DNA of 64,000 nt from CAZOOM01 sp964460795 (GCA_964460795.1 CAYWRU010000002.1:1-64000), one strand, 5' to 3'. Numbered from the stretch's first letter, positions 34,661 through 42,933 are shown. The notes: generated by a model not told the origin, from the sequence alone. Numbers and translations are program-made.

Positions 34661-34869
34661 CGTCTATCAGGCGGAAGAGGCGAGTCAGGATCTATTACCA
34701 CTTGAGCATCAAGCGGACTATTAGGATTCTTGTCAGGCTTTGGTCCATCACCAGGTTTATAATTTGGATTTTTGGGTCGAATATTTTTCTGAAAATATAA
34801 AAAAGCGACTATTAATCCTAAAGCACCTACTGCAAGGCCAAACCAGACATAGACATCTTTCAAATTCAT
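34657..34869 (-). CDS. Small single-pass membrane protein coupled to valS
   Basis: This 70-residue protein starts MNLKDVYVWFGLAVGALGLI, with one N-terminal membrane helix continuing VAFLYFQKN, followed by a Pro/Asp/Lys-rich tail (KNPNYKPGDGPKPDKNPNSP and on) that looks disordered. Its TGA overlaps the valS ATG (ATGA), so valS is probably coupled to it. No family recognised. Confidence 0.6.
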   Translation of the reverse strand: MNLKDVYVWFGLAVGALGLIVAFLYFQKNIRPKNPNYKPGDGPKPDKNPNSPLDAQVVIDPDSPLPPDRR

Positions 34870-34888
34870 AAACTATTCCCGGGGCCTT

Positions 34889-35122
34889 TTAGAAGCGGAG
34901 ATCTGACATTTTTCCGGTTGCGGTATTTTCAACCGTCAGCTTGCCATTCCTATTCAGCTTGAGCTGTTTGTTGGCATTGAGAAGTTCAATGCCGTAGACA
35001 GTGCCATCCGGTGACAGATCTACATTGCAGGAGTCGCTTACCTTCAGAGTCTGAACACGGGACTTTTTTGCCTGCAAATAAATATAGGCAATGTTGAGCT
35101 TGGGGTCATAGGTAAGCTTCAT
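34889..35122 (-). CDS. DUF2283-family protein (antitoxin-like partner)
   Basis: This 77-residue protein begins MKLTYDPKLNIAYIYLQAKK, continues through VDLSPDGTVYGIELLNA and ends in a polar tail. The Y-D-x-x-x-N/D-x-x-Y-I-x-L start and the D-G-x-x-x-G-I-E-x-L-x-A core are the DUF2283 signature. DUF2283 genes often sit next to DUF4258 genes, as here (10-bp spacing), in what are thought to be toxin-antitoxin-like pairs. GGAG lies upstream of the ATG. Function untested. Confidence 0.75.
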   Translation of the reverse strand: MKLTYDPKLNIAYIYLQAKKSRVQTLKVSDSCNVDLSPDGTVYGIELLNANKQLKLNRNGKLTVENTATGKMSDLRF

Positions 35123-35132
35123 ATATTATCTC

Positions 35133-35384
35133 CTAGAAAAATCGTGTGATAACCGTTACCACCAGCCATCCATGCGTTTCTTTAACTGCAAAAACTTCCA
35201 CCTGTTTTGTGGAGTAGACTCTATCCTGCCAAGATTTATGAAAAGGAAAGTTTCTTCGAAATCCACATCTTCCGAATTTTGCTGGGAACATTTCGCCTGA
35301 TTCAATAGCCAACCGAACTTCTTCTTCAGTTGCTCCGCGTTCAACTAATCGCTCACGCGCATGCGGATGGAACCGAATCTTCAT
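35133..35384 (-). CDS. DUF4258-family protein (RelE-like toxin candidate)
   Basis: This 83-residue protein has IRFHPHARERLVERGATEEE near its start, then VRLAIESGE and a C-terminal VEVFAVKETHGWLVVTVITR. The HARERLVERGATEEEV helix is the DUF4258 hallmark, a small beta-barrel group related to RelE/ParE-like toxins. It is the first gene of a pair with the DUF2283 gene, and the two stand between cimA and the valS unit. Whether it is toxic is unknown. Confidence 0.7.
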   Translation of the reverse strand: MKIRFHPHARERLVERGATEEEVRLAIESGEMFPAKFGRCGFRRNFPFHKSWQDRVYSTKQVEVFAVKETHGWLVVTVITRFF

Positions 35385-35412
35385 TTTTAAAACTTCCCTT
35401 CTAGCACCTTCT

Positions 35413-36972
35413 TCATCCCTTCAGGAGTTTATATTCAATCGCTTCGACGAGGGCGTGCCAGCTGGCTTCGATGATGTTTTCATTGACGCCCACGGTGGTC
35501 CAGGTTTTGTCTTTGTCCTGGAATTCGATAAAAACGCGCACCTTGGCGGCCGTGCCTTCTTCCGAATTCACCACGCGCACTTTGTAATCCGTCAAATGCG
35601 TTTCGTTGATGACTGGATAAACATTCGTCAGTGCTGCACGCAGTGCCTTATCCAAGGCATTCACCGGACCATCGCCCTGGGCTTCGGCATAGTGCTCCTG
35701 ATTTTTAGCCACCAGAGCAACTTCTGCTTTGGAAACCGGAGAATTGTCCCCGATGTTTTCGGTCAAGACCGCAGCTTTTTTAATCGTGAAATGCGATTTC
35801 GCTTTTCCCATCAGCCGCTGAACCAAAAGTTCAAAGCTCGCTTCTGCAGCTTCAAACTGATAGCCCGCATTTTCGAGCTGCTGAATCTCAGTCAAAATTT
35901 TCCGCGTCTCCGGAGATTCTTTATCCAGTTTCAGTTCCAGCTCTTTAGCTTTAATCTGAATATTGGTCTTACCGCCGAGTTCCGAAACGAGGTAGCGGCG
36001 GTGATTTCCAATCACGCGGGGATCCATATGCTCATACGTCCGGGCACACTTGACCATGGCATTGATATGAACGCCGCCTTTATGCGCAAACGCAGAACGG
36101 CCGGCAAACGGCTGATTATTCTGAAGCGGCATATTAGCGATTTCCGCCACATAGTGAGAAAGCAGCGTCAGATCCTTCACCTTCGCTGATGAAAAACATT
36201 TGAATCCCATTTTGTGCTGAAGCACCGGAATGATGCTGATCAAATTTGCATTTCCACAGCGCTCTCCGTATCCATTGACCGTCCCTTGAACAAGCACACA
36301 ACCTTCACCCACGGCTTGGACAGAATTCGCGACCGCGTGATCCGAGTCGTTGTGACAATGGATACCGAGCGGAGTTTTAACTGTGCGGCGGATTCTCAAA
36401 ATCGCGTGCCTGATTTCATGCGGAAGCGAACCGCCGTTAGTATCGCACAGTGTGATATTGACCGCGCCCGCCTTGGCCGCCGTCTGAATTGTTTTGAGTG
36501 CATACTCGGGATTGGCCTTGAATCCGTCAAAAAAATGCTCGGCATCATAAATAACCTGGCGGCCTTTGGAACGCAGGTAACTGATCGTGTCATGGATCAT
36601 GTTCAGATTTTCTTTGAGAGAGGTTCGAAAAACTTCCGTCACATGAAGATCCCAGGTTTTTCCAAAAATCGTGATGACTTTGGTTCCGCAATCTAAAAGG
36701 GCTTTGACTTGCGGATCCTGATCCACGGCCGTATGTGCGCGGCGCGTCGAACCAAAGGCCACGATCTTCGAGGTCTTCATCTTAAAGCGTTTGATCTCTT
36801 TGAAAAAGGCCATGTCCTTGGGATTCGATCCCGGCCAACCGCCTTCAATGTAATGCATGCCGAATTTGTCCAGGCGCTGGGCAATCTGAAGCTTGTCTTC
36901 CAAAGACAGACTGATCCCCTCGCCTTGAGATCCATCCCGCAATGTTGTGTCGTAAAAAATGATTTGTTTCAT
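35413..36972 (-). CDS. cimA: (R)-citramalate synthase
   Basis: A 519-residue DRE-TIM metallolyase that condenses pyruvate with acetyl-CoA to citramalate, the first step of the threonine-independent route to isoleucine. The N-terminal IIFYDTTLRDGSQGEGISLS carries the Claisen-type R-D-G motif, the barrel shows YIEGGWPGSNPKD and LCDTNGGSLPHE, and the metal-binding HCHND and GTVNGYGERCGNANL are intact. The IEGGWPGSNPKD segment and the long C-terminal regulatory domain (LeuA dimerisation type) fit CimA of the Leptospira/GSU1798 kind rather than LeuA. It ends the threonine operon, so both isoleucine routes may be co-expressed. A D-family repeat separates it from lysC. Confidence 0.93.
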   Translation of the reverse strand: MKQIIFYDTTLRDGSQGEGISLSLEDKLQIAQRLDKFGMHYIEGGWPGSNPKDMAFFKEIKRFKMKTSKIVAFGSTRRAHTAVDQDPQVKALLDCGTKVITIFGKTWDLHVTEVFRTSLKENLNMIHDTISYLRSKGRQVIYDAEHFFDGFKANPEYALKTIQTAAKAGAVNITLCDTNGGSLPHEIRHAILRIRRTVKTPLGIHCHNDSDHAVANSVQAVGEGCVLVQGTVNGYGERCGNANLISIIPVLQHKMGFKCFSSAKVKDLTLLSHYVAEIANMPLQNNQPFAGRSAFAHKGGVHINAMVKCARTYEHMDPRVIGNHRRYLVSELGGKTNIQIKAKELELKLDKESPETRKILTEIQQLENAGYQFEAAEASFELLVQRLMGKAKSHFTIKKAAVLTENIGDNSPVSKAEVALVAKNQEHYAEAQGDGPVNALDKALRAALTNVYPVINETHLTDYKVRVVNSEEGTAAKVRVFIEFQDKDKTWTTVGVNENIIEASWHALVEAIEYKLLKG

Positions 36973-36980
36973 GTTTACGA

Positions 36981-37062
36981 GAAACCAGTAACCAGTTGCC
37001 AGTAACCAGAGATAAAAAGTTAGACTTTCAATTCTGGTTACCGGTTAATGGTTTCTGGTTAC
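36981..37062. repeat. Heptamer-built inverted repeat (AACCAGT word) between lysC and cimA
   Basis: The left arm 36981-37012 is AACCAGT, AACCAGT, TGCCAGT, AACCAGA. The right arm 37033-37062 holds the inverted word (CTGGTTACCGGTTAATGGTT, CTGGTTA). The arms pair around a short AT-rich loop and fill the spacer; the lysC stop codon lies at the end of the right arm. Confidence 0.85.
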
Positions 37063-38291
37063 TTCTTTCGTTTTGGTCCTTTATCGAGTCCAAACTCTTT
37101 GTGAATAGCGCGGATCGCGTCTTTACCGCGTGCGCCTTCGACCACGCAAGACACTTTAATTTCCGACGTCGAGATCATATCAATATTAATCTTTTGAGCC
37201 GCCAGAGAGCGGAACATGCGTGCCGCGATTCCCGAATGCGCCTTCATGCCCACGCCCACGATACTAACCTTGGCAATGTGCTCATCGCAGCTCACATCTT
37301 TGGCGTCCAAATCTTCCGCTGCTTTTTTGACAATTTCCATGGCCCGCCGAAGTTCATTTTTATAAACAGTGAAAGAAATATCGGTCGAGTGCGTCTGCGT
37401 TTTGTTTTGAATAATCATATCCACATTCACATTGCCGTCCGCAAGACGCGCAAAAAGCTGGGCGGCGATGCCGGGCCGGTCCGGGACTTGAAACAAGGTA
37501 ACCTTCGCCTCGTCTTCCGTGAGCGCCACGCCGCTGACCACAATGTCTTCCATTGATTTTGATTCTTTGGTAATCAAAGTACCCTCCCCTTCATGCTGAG
37601 AATGACGAACCACAATCGGAATATTAAATTTTTTCCCGACTTCAATCGAACGCGAATGCATGACCTTAGCGCCCTGGGCCGCCAGTTCTAAAATTTCATC
37701 GTAACTAATGACATCAATCTTTGCCGCATCCGGCACTAAGCGAGGATCCGCGGTATAAACGCCGTCTACATCGGTATAAATTTCGCAGGTCTTTGCACCC
37801 AGCGCTTTAGCAAGCGCCACGGCCGTCAAATCCGATCCGCCGCGTCCGAGAGTGGTAATTTCTTCATTCTCGGTCTTTCCCTGAAAACCGGCCACAATCA
37901 CCACAAAACCGTCTTTCAAGGCCTTGCGAATACGCACCGTGTTGATATCAACGATGCGCGCTTTCGTATGATATTGGTCTGTCAAAATTCCCACTTGCGG
38001 ACCGGTAAAAGAAATCGCCTTTTCGCCGCGTTCTTGAATGGCCATGGCCAAGAGCGACACCGAGACCTGTTCGCCAGTGGAAAGCAGCATATCCATTTCC
38101 CGGTCACAGGGATCTTTTGTAATTTGTTCCGCAAGCGAAATCAAATCGTCCGTCATATCGCCCATGGCCGAGACCACAATGACGAGCTGATGACCTTTTT
38201 TCTTCGCTTTAATGACCCGGGCCGCAACCTGTTTTATTTTTTCAGGATTTCCAACCGACGTTCCGCCAAATTTTTGAACTAAAAGAGCCAT
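37059..38291 (-). CDS. lysC: Aspartate kinase
   Basis: This 410-residue enzyme phosphorylates aspartate, the entry to the lysine, threonine and methionine pathways. The kinase domain begins LVQKFGGTSVGNPEKI and has LLSTGEQVSVSLLAMA, VAGFQGKTENEEITTLGRGG and EIYTDVDGVYTADPR. Two ACT domains follow (FQVPDRPGIAAQLFARLADG and IVGVGMKAHSGIAARMFRSL), so feedback inhibition by lysine and/or threonine is expected. It is monofunctional, with no fused homoserine dehydrogenase, which is encoded separately in the same operon. Confidence 0.95.
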   Translation of the reverse strand: MALLVQKFGGTSVGNPEKIKQVAARVIKAKKKGHQLVIVVSAMGDMTDDLISLAEQITKDPCDREMDMLLSTGEQVSVSLLAMAIQERGEKAISFTGPQVGILTDQYHTKARIVDINTVRIRKALKDGFVVIVAGFQGKTENEEITTLGRGGSDLTAVALAKALGAKTCEIYTDVDGVYTADPRLVPDAAKIDVISYDEILELAAQGAKVMHSRSIEVGKKFNIPIVVRHSQHEGEGTLITKESKSMEDIVVSGVALTEDEAKVTLFQVPDRPGIAAQLFARLADGNVNVDMIIQNKTQTHSTDISFTVYKNELRRAMEIVKKAAEDLDAKDVSCDEHIAKVSIVGVGMKAHSGIAARMFRSLAAQKINIDMISTSEIKVSCVVEGARGKDAIRAIHKEFGLDKGPKRKK

Positions 38292-38316
38292 GGGTCCTCA
38301 AAATGCTCTAAGCTTT

Positions 38317-38386
38317 CAGATAGCAGATCACAGATATCAGACGAATGTTTTTTATCTGCTATCTGCAATCTGGCATCTGATATCTT
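38317..38386. repeat. Heptamer-built inverted repeat (TATCTGC word) between apgM-like gene and lysC
   Basis: The right arm reads TATCTGC, TATCTGC, AATCTGG, CATCTGA, TATC (38353-38386). The left arm 38317-38342 is the inverted word (AGATAGCAGATCACAGATAT). It fills the spacer and ends two bases before the apgM-like stop codon. Confidence 0.85.
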
Positions 38387-38387
38387 T

Positions 38388-39581
38388 TTATTTGGATAGA
38401 AATAACTTCATCAACTCACGTCCGTTCGACACCTTAAGCCCCGATACTTTAGCCGTGAGTTCTGTAAATTTTTCCACGTCATCCGGCATAATATTTTTTC
38501 CGGCAATCGTAAACGGAACCGAATCCCGCGTCCGTTTTCCGGTCTTCCACAAGGAAGGCTGGCCGGAGGCCACTAAAATCCGCACATCTTTCTTTTTATC
38601 CAACAGATCGCGCGCTTTAGAAATCACCCGGTGATCCGCGGCTTCAAGCGCAGAAATTTTATCCCGCAAACTTCCCATACGTGAAGCTTCGTCTGCGCCG
38701 GTGAGAAATACCGTCACCAAATCTTTTTCTTCAAGCGCCGTAGAAAGCGTACGCGCCACAGCGTCCAAATCTTCCCCTTCTTCCTGGGATGCCCCGATTT
38801 CATGCACCGTCAAAGCAGCCAGTCTTCCAAGACCCTTCGCATATTCTGCGGCCCCAATCAGAGCACCCTGTAAATCATAAAGTTCTGTAAATTTCTGCAG
38901 CTGCGGCTGCGGACCCTGACCCCAAAGCCAAATCATATTTGCCGGATTTTCGCCGAGATCCACACGCACTTGATTAATTTCGTGATCCTGAAGCAGCAAT
39001 TTTGCATCAAACATGAGTTTTCGGAGCAGTTCTTCTCCCGGGCCTTTGGGGAAATTATCCTGCAATGTTTCCCCTACAATTTGTTCAGGTGAAATCGTTT
39101 TGGCGGAAAGCGCCGGAAACCCATGCGCATCCTTCAAAACAGCAACGTGACGATATTCGGCTCCGGCAAAAAAACGCACGAAATCGCTGGCCACTTTTTT
39201 ATTTAAAAAATTAATCAGCGCCTTGGCTTCTTTGGTCATGAGACCGCCAGCCGTATCATCCGCAAGCCGCCCTTCAGCTTCGGTAATAAAATTCATACGA
39301 AAGGCAACTTCATGCTGATCCATTTTAATTTCAAGATTTGCAGCTTCAAGCGGTCCGCGACCCGTATAAACTTTGTCCGCATCATACCCCAGCAAATTCA
39401 TGAGGGTCACATCGGGTGCCGGTTCCAAACGATCCGACGTCAGTTTCACCATCCCAACTTTGCCGAGTTTAGCAAGCGCATGAAGATTCGTAAGTTTTGC
39501 TACTTCAAGCGGCGTCTTTTGTCCCAATTCCTCACACGGCTGGTCCGCGGCGCCTGGAAGTGCAATCACGATATATTTCAC
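38388..39581 (-). CDS. apgM-like protein without catalytic residues; candidate homoserine kinase
   Basis: This 397-residue protein has the clear overall pattern of archaeal-type cofactor-independent phosphoglycerate mutase: EELGQKTPLEVAKLTNLHAL, NLLGYDADKVYTGRGPLEAA and EVAFRMNFIT. The residues that bind metal and form phosphoserine are gone. The usual LDGxxD start is LPGAAD, GSDVA is APDVT, DEAGHDGD is DEASRMGS and GDHSTP is SGQPSL. It therefore should not act as an alkaline-phosphatase-type mutase. ApgM homologues in threonine operons have been proposed as analogues of homoserine kinase, and no thrB was found here between hom and thrC, so that role fits the context. GTG start overlaps the thrC stop (GTGA). 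Confidence 0.8.
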   Translation of the reverse strand: MKYIVIALPGAADQPCEELGQKTPLEVAKLTNLHALAKLGKVGMVKLTSDRLEPAPDVTLMNLLGYDADKVYTGRGPLEAANLEIKMDQHEVAFRMNFITEAEGRLADDTAGGLMTKEAKALINFLNKKVASDFVRFFAGAEYRHVAVLKDAHGFPALSAKTISPEQIVGETLQDNFPKGPGEELLRKLMFDAKLLLQDHEINQVRVDLGENPANMIWLWGQGPQPQLQKFTELYDLQGALIGAAEYAKGLGRLAALTVHEIGASQEEGEDLDAVARTLSTALEEKDLVTVFLTGADEASRMGSLRDKISALEAADHRVISKARDLLDKKKDVRILVASGQPSLWKTGKRTRDSVPFTIAGKNIMPDDVEKFTELTAKVSGLKVSNGRELMKLFLSK

Positions 39582-40654
39582 AACTTCACCGCCTTCTGCA
39601 CCGCATCCACGGTAGGTTCAACAGCCTCGATTTTATCGTCAAAACTGAGTGCAAAATCCGGATCTTTCAAACCCGACCCCGTGAGCGTAATCACAATGCG
39701 CGTTCCGGACTGAAAATAATTTCTCCGCGCCAATTTTACAACGCCAGCCACGGCCGCCGCAGAAGCGGGTTCGGCAAAAACGCCTTCGCGCTCCGCAATA
39801 AATTTGTAGGCCCAAGTAATTTCTTCATCGGTCACAGCCTCAATCAATCCCTTGGATTCGTCTCGCGCGGCCAAAGCCCCCGTCCAACTCGCAGGATTTC
39901 CGATTCGGATCGCAGTCGCAATGGTCTCGGGTTTCAAAATGGCCTTGCCTTCCACAATGGGCGCCGAGCCTGCAGCCTGAAATCCCAGCATTTTTGGAAG
40001 CATCTCAGATTTTCCGATTTTTTGATATTCTTTATACCCTTTCCAGTAAGCCGTAATGTTGCCGGCATTTCCTACCGGGATAGCGTGATACTCCGGCGCA
40101 TCCCCGAGATCATCCACGATTTCAAACGCTCCGGTTTTTTGTCCTTCAATTCGAAAGGGGTTGATGGAGTTCACCAACGTGATCCGTCCGTCTTTGGTGA
40201 TTTCCTTCACCATATCCAGCGCCTGGTCAAAATTTCCTTTGATCATAATGACCCGCGCACCGTAGCGGTAAGCCTGGATCAATTTTCCTTTGGCAATCTT
40301 TCCTTCAGGAATCAAAACAAAACATTTCAGCCCGCAGCGCGACGCATAGGCCGCTGCCGATGCCGAGGTGTTGCCCGTGGACGCGCACATCACAGCTTCG
40401 GTCTTGGATTCCATGGCCTTGGAAATCGCCATGGTCATGCCGCGGTCCTTAAATGATCCCGTAGGATTCAGTCCCTCAAACTTATAATAAATCCGGATAT
40501 CTTTCAGGCCCAGATAGACAGGAAGCGCTTCGGCCAAAATGAGCGGCGTATTTCCCTCATTTAAAGAAATAATGGGCGTTGCGTCTGTGACCGGGAGATA
40601 TTCCTGGTAACGCTCAATGATTCCGATTTTTTTAACTGCGTATTTTTTAACCAT
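39578..40654 (-). CDS. thrC: Threonine synthase
   Basis: PLP enzyme of 358 residues converting O-phosphohomoserine to threonine. The PLP lysine is in TGSFKDRGMTMAISKAM, with CASTGNTSASAAAYASRCGL for the phosphate contact, NSINPFRIEGQKTGAFEI and the C-terminal GTRIVITLTGSGLKDPDFAL. The length fits the short, single-domain class. It overlaps the apgM-like gene by four bases, so the phosphorylating and lyase steps may be translated together. An E-family repeat separates it from hom. Confidence 0.95.
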   Translation of the reverse strand: MVKKYAVKKIGIIERYQEYLPVTDATPIISLNEGNTPLILAEALPVYLGLKDIRIYYKFEGLNPTGSFKDRGMTMAISKAMESKTEAVMCASTGNTSASAAAYASRCGLKCFVLIPEGKIAKGKLIQAYRYGARVIMIKGNFDQALDMVKEITKDGRITLVNSINPFRIEGQKTGAFEIVDDLGDAPEYHAIPVGNAGNITAYWKGYKEYQKIGKSEMLPKMLGFQAAGSAPIVEGKAILKPETIATAIRIGNPASWTGALAARDESKGLIEAVTDEEITWAYKFIAEREGVFAEPASAAAVAGVVKLARRNYFQSGTRIVITLTGSGLKDPDFALSFDDKIEAVEPTVDAVQKAVKL

Positions 40655-40662
40655 ATTGAATC

Positions 40663-40738
40663 AGTCTTGAGTGGTGAGTCTTGAGTATTGAGTTAAGCCA
40701 TTCTCCAACCCACTACTCACAACCCCGCACTCACAACT
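40663..40738. repeat. Heptamer-built inverted repeat (TGAGTCT word) between hom and thrC
   Basis: The left arm 40663-40695 reads AGTCT, TGAGTGG, TGAGTCT, TGAGTAT, TGAGTTA. The right arm 40709-40738 is the inverted word (CCACTACTCACAACCCCGCA, CTCACAACT). It fills the spacer and stops two bases before the hom stop codon. Confidence 0.85.
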
Positions 40739-40740
40739 AG

Positions 40741-42036
40741 TTAATTTCCTTCAATCCTCAAAACCTGCGATTTACCTTTGATGCTCGGCATACGATCAAT
40801 CTGACGCAGTGCGCGCCGCACATCGCCTTCCAACGTATCATGCGTAATCAAAATAAGCGGCACGACTCCGCCGGTGCTTCGCTCGCGCTGAATCACATCC
40901 GAGATACTAATCCTGCACCTGCCCAAGATTTGAGAAATCTTAGCCAATACCCCAGGACGGTCCACCACCTGAAAGCGCAAATAATACCGCGACAAGATCG
41001 AAGAGATGCTTTTCACTCGAAGCGGCCGGCAAATCGCCCGCATCGGAACTTTTCCAAGTTCATGAGCTCCCCCTTGACGCATCGCTAAATCAATCAAGTC
41101 CGCAAGCACAGCGCTTGCGGTCGGATGCGGGCCCGCGCCTTTTCCATAAAAAAGAACATTGCCCGTTTCATCGCCGTGAAGCATGACCGCATTAAATGAC
41201 CCCTGGACCCCGGCCAGCATATGAGTCTGCGGAACCAGCGTCGGCTGAACGCGCGCTTCAATGCCGTCTTTTAATTTTTTGGCAATCGCAAGAAGTTTGA
41301 TCCGGTATCCAAATTCCTTCGCAAAAGAAATGTCTTCGCTGCGGATCTGAGAGATCCCTTCGCAGGAAATATCAGAAAATTTTACTTTTCCGCCAAAGGC
41401 AAAACGGACCAAGATCGCAAGCTTGTGTGCCGCATCAATTCCCTCCACATCCAAGGTCGGATCAGCTTCCGCGTAACCCAGCTTCTGCGCCTCAGCCAGA
41501 GCTTCTTTAAAATCCGTGCCCTTTTCCGTCATCTGGGTCAAAATAAAATTGCTCGTTCCGTTAATGATGGCATGAATGGAATCAATATGATTGGCCACAA
41601 GCCCTTCGCGCAGTCCCTTGATCACGGGAATGCCGCCGCCTACGCTCGCCTCAAAACAGATCCATCGTTTTTTCTGATTCGCCAGAGCAAAAAGCTCATC
41701 GCCATATTCCGCAAGCAAGGCCTTATTTGCGGTCACAACATGTTTGCCGTTTTTTAGGGCTTCATGGATGAGTTTATAGGCAATCTGTGTTCCGCCGATC
41801 AATTCCACAACAACATCTACCGATGGGTCCCGAACGACTTCAAAGGCATCCGAGGTAAAAATCTTTTGCGGAATTTTGAGCGCACGCTGACGTTCCGTGT
41901 GACGTTCGGCCACACGGACAAGGTCGAGCCGCACTCCGATTTCATTTTCAAAGAACTCTCTTTTGTCCCGGATGACTTCATACAGTCCGGTCCCAATATT
42001 TCCAAGGCCCAACAAACCAATTCGTATTGTTCTCAT
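40741..42036 (-). CDS. hom: Homoserine dehydrogenase
   Basis: This 431-residue enzyme reduces aspartate semialdehyde to homoserine. The N-terminal Rossmann fold shows IGLLGLGNIGTGLYEVIRDK, then VVTANKALLAEYGDELFALA and the catalytic region FEASVGGGIPVIKGLREGL followed by INGTSNFILTQMTEKG and AQKLGYAEADPTLDVEGIDA. A C-terminal ACT domain (YLRFQVVDRPGVLAKISQIL) suggests threonine feedback. It is the first gene of the operon, and a promoter is predicted at 42172-42200 with a leader of about 130 bases. Confidence 0.96.
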   Translation of the reverse strand: MRTIRIGLLGLGNIGTGLYEVIRDKREFFENEIGVRLDLVRVAERHTERQRALKIPQKIFTSDAFEVVRDPSVDVVVELIGGTQIAYKLIHEALKNGKHVVTANKALLAEYGDELFALANQKKRWICFEASVGGGIPVIKGLREGLVANHIDSIHAIINGTSNFILTQMTEKGTDFKEALAEAQKLGYAEADPTLDVEGIDAAHKLAILVRFAFGGKVKFSDISCEGISQIRSEDISFAKEFGYRIKLLAIAKKLKDGIEARVQPTLVPQTHMLAGVQGSFNAVMLHGDETGNVLFYGKGAGPHPTASAVLADLIDLAMRQGGAHELGKVPMRAICRPLRVKSISSILSRYYLRFQVVDRPGVLAKISQILGRCRISISDVIQRERSTGGVVPLILITHDTLEGDVRRALRQIDRMPSIKGKSQVLRIEGN

Positions 42037-42171
42037 AGGATAGCTCTAGTATTTGGGAATGTTTTCAATTGAGGCGTCTTTCTCAATTGATTTCCATATC
42101 ATTTATTGCCGTAACCGAAGAGATTTCATGAGGTTCGATCTTTTGTCTCCGATTGGCGAAAAATCGGGGTT

Positions 42172-42200
42172 AGTATAGCCCAGCCCCCCCTAAAAAGCAA
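42172..42200 (-). promoter_or_regulatory. Putative promoter of the hom-thrC-lysC-cimA operon
   Basis: On the minus strand TTGCTT (42195-42200) and TATACT (42172-42177) are 17 bases apart. A 6-bp hairpin (CCGATT/AATCGG, 42150-42168) would form at the mRNA 5' end. The gene-free stretch 42037-42407 otherwise holds the F-family repeat and a weaker forward promoter. Confidence 0.5.
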
Positions 42201-42222
42201 ACCACCCACCCTCTTAAAACCC

Positions 42223-42332
42223 TGTACATGGTACACAGTACATAGACCCTAGTATTCAGGGTGATTCTCCTGCCTTATATTCATAAGATTTCCCGCACAC
42301 TATGTACTGTATACTTGGGACTCTGTACTATA
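42223..42332. repeat. Heptamer-built inverted repeat (GTACATA word) between divergent genes
   Basis: The left arm 42223-42247 is TGTACATG, GTACACA, GTACATA, GAC. The right arm 42300-42332 is TATGTAC, TGTATAC, TTGGGAC, TCTGTAC, TATAG. The middle of about 50 bases has no evident feature. It is the only copy found here between divergent genes. Confidence 0.8.
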
Positions 42333-42352
42333 GAATTTAAATGGCTTATACT
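42324..42352 (+). promoter_or_regulatory. Weak putative forward promoter
   Basis: TGTACT (42324-42329) and TATACT (42347-42352), 17 bases apart, precede the exported 143-aa protein. The -35 is poor and lies inside the repeat arm, so this copy of the repeat may supply promoter sequence. Confidence 0.3.
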
Positions 42353-42407
42353 AGCGCGCATACGATCTTATCATTTGGATTCGAATTACCAACGAAAGGT
42401 CATGGTT

Positions 42408-42839
42408 ATGAAAAAAAACCTGCTCTTAGTCCTCTTGATTTTAGCTTCCCTCTCCTCCATGGGTATGGCCAAAAAAGCCCAGTATGATGAAGAAGCTCGG
42501 GCTATGGAAAAAGCGACGGAGTCTTATCAATCTCCTTCCTACAATGCCCCGTCTCCGGGCCAAGCGGCCAAAAATTTTGTCGGCGGCATCAAGCAAGCCA
42601 CGGTGGACAGCACGCGAAGTCTTTTAGGTGAAACTGCGGCAGGCACCAAAGAATCTCCGGTGGTGGGAACTATTGAAGGCGCGCGCGATGGAAGCCAGTC
42701 CGCTCTGGATAACGCAGTCAAAGGAACGGTCAAAGTCGCAACGCTGGGCTACGGAAGCGTGGATCAATATGAAGTCGAAGAGCCTAAATCCGAATCCAAT
42801 GACACGGCCAAGATCCGCATAAAAATTCCCGGCACATAA
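42408..42839 (+). CDS. Small exported protein of unknown function
   Basis: This 143-residue protein has a clear signal peptide, MKKNLLLVLLILASLSSMGM then AKKA, with a likely cut after MA. The mature part is hydrophilic, with Gly/Ala-rich helices (GQAAKNFVGGIKQATVDSTR and GTKESPVVGTIEGARDGSQS) and an acidic C-terminus. The alternation of Gly/Ala-rich amphipathic stretches recalls small periplasmic or outer-membrane-associated proteins, but I recognise no family. The ATG at 42408 lies eight bases after AGG and is preferred over 42402. A terminator follows directly. Confidence 0.75.
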   Translation: MKKNLLLVLLILASLSSMGMAKKAQYDEEARAMEKATESYQSPSYNAPSPGQAAKNFVGGIKQATVDSTRSLLGETAAGTKESPVVGTIEGARDGSQSALDNAVKGTVKVATLGYGSVDQYEVEEPKSESNDTAKIRIKIPGT

Positions 42840-42862
42840 GTTCAAATCGATTTATCAGCAAG

Positions 42863-42897
42863 AACCCCGAGACTTTTTCAAGTTTCGGGGTTTTTTA
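42863..42897 (+). terminator. Rho-independent terminator
   Basis: AACCCCGAGACTTTTTCAAG and TTTCGGGGTT form a long GC-topped stem followed by TTTTTATTT, 24 bases after the stop of the exported 143-aa protein. Confidence 0.85.
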
Positions 42898-42933
42898 TTT
42901 GAGATTTGAAAACGAATTAACAGCAAGAGTACA

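Noticed and set aside
38388..39581. Annotation as a glycolytic phosphoglycerate mutase
   Set aside because: The metal-binding and nucleophile residues are missing and the gene is in a threonine operon.
36981..40738. CRISPR array in the repeated spacers of the threonine operon
   Set aside because: The repeats are degenerate 7-mers in inverted arms, without constant repeats separated by unique spacers, and no cas gene is present.
42261..42407. Upstream extension of the exported 143-aa protein
   Set aside because: It consists of repeat sequence and would hide the signal peptide; ATG 42408 has a well-spaced ribosome site.
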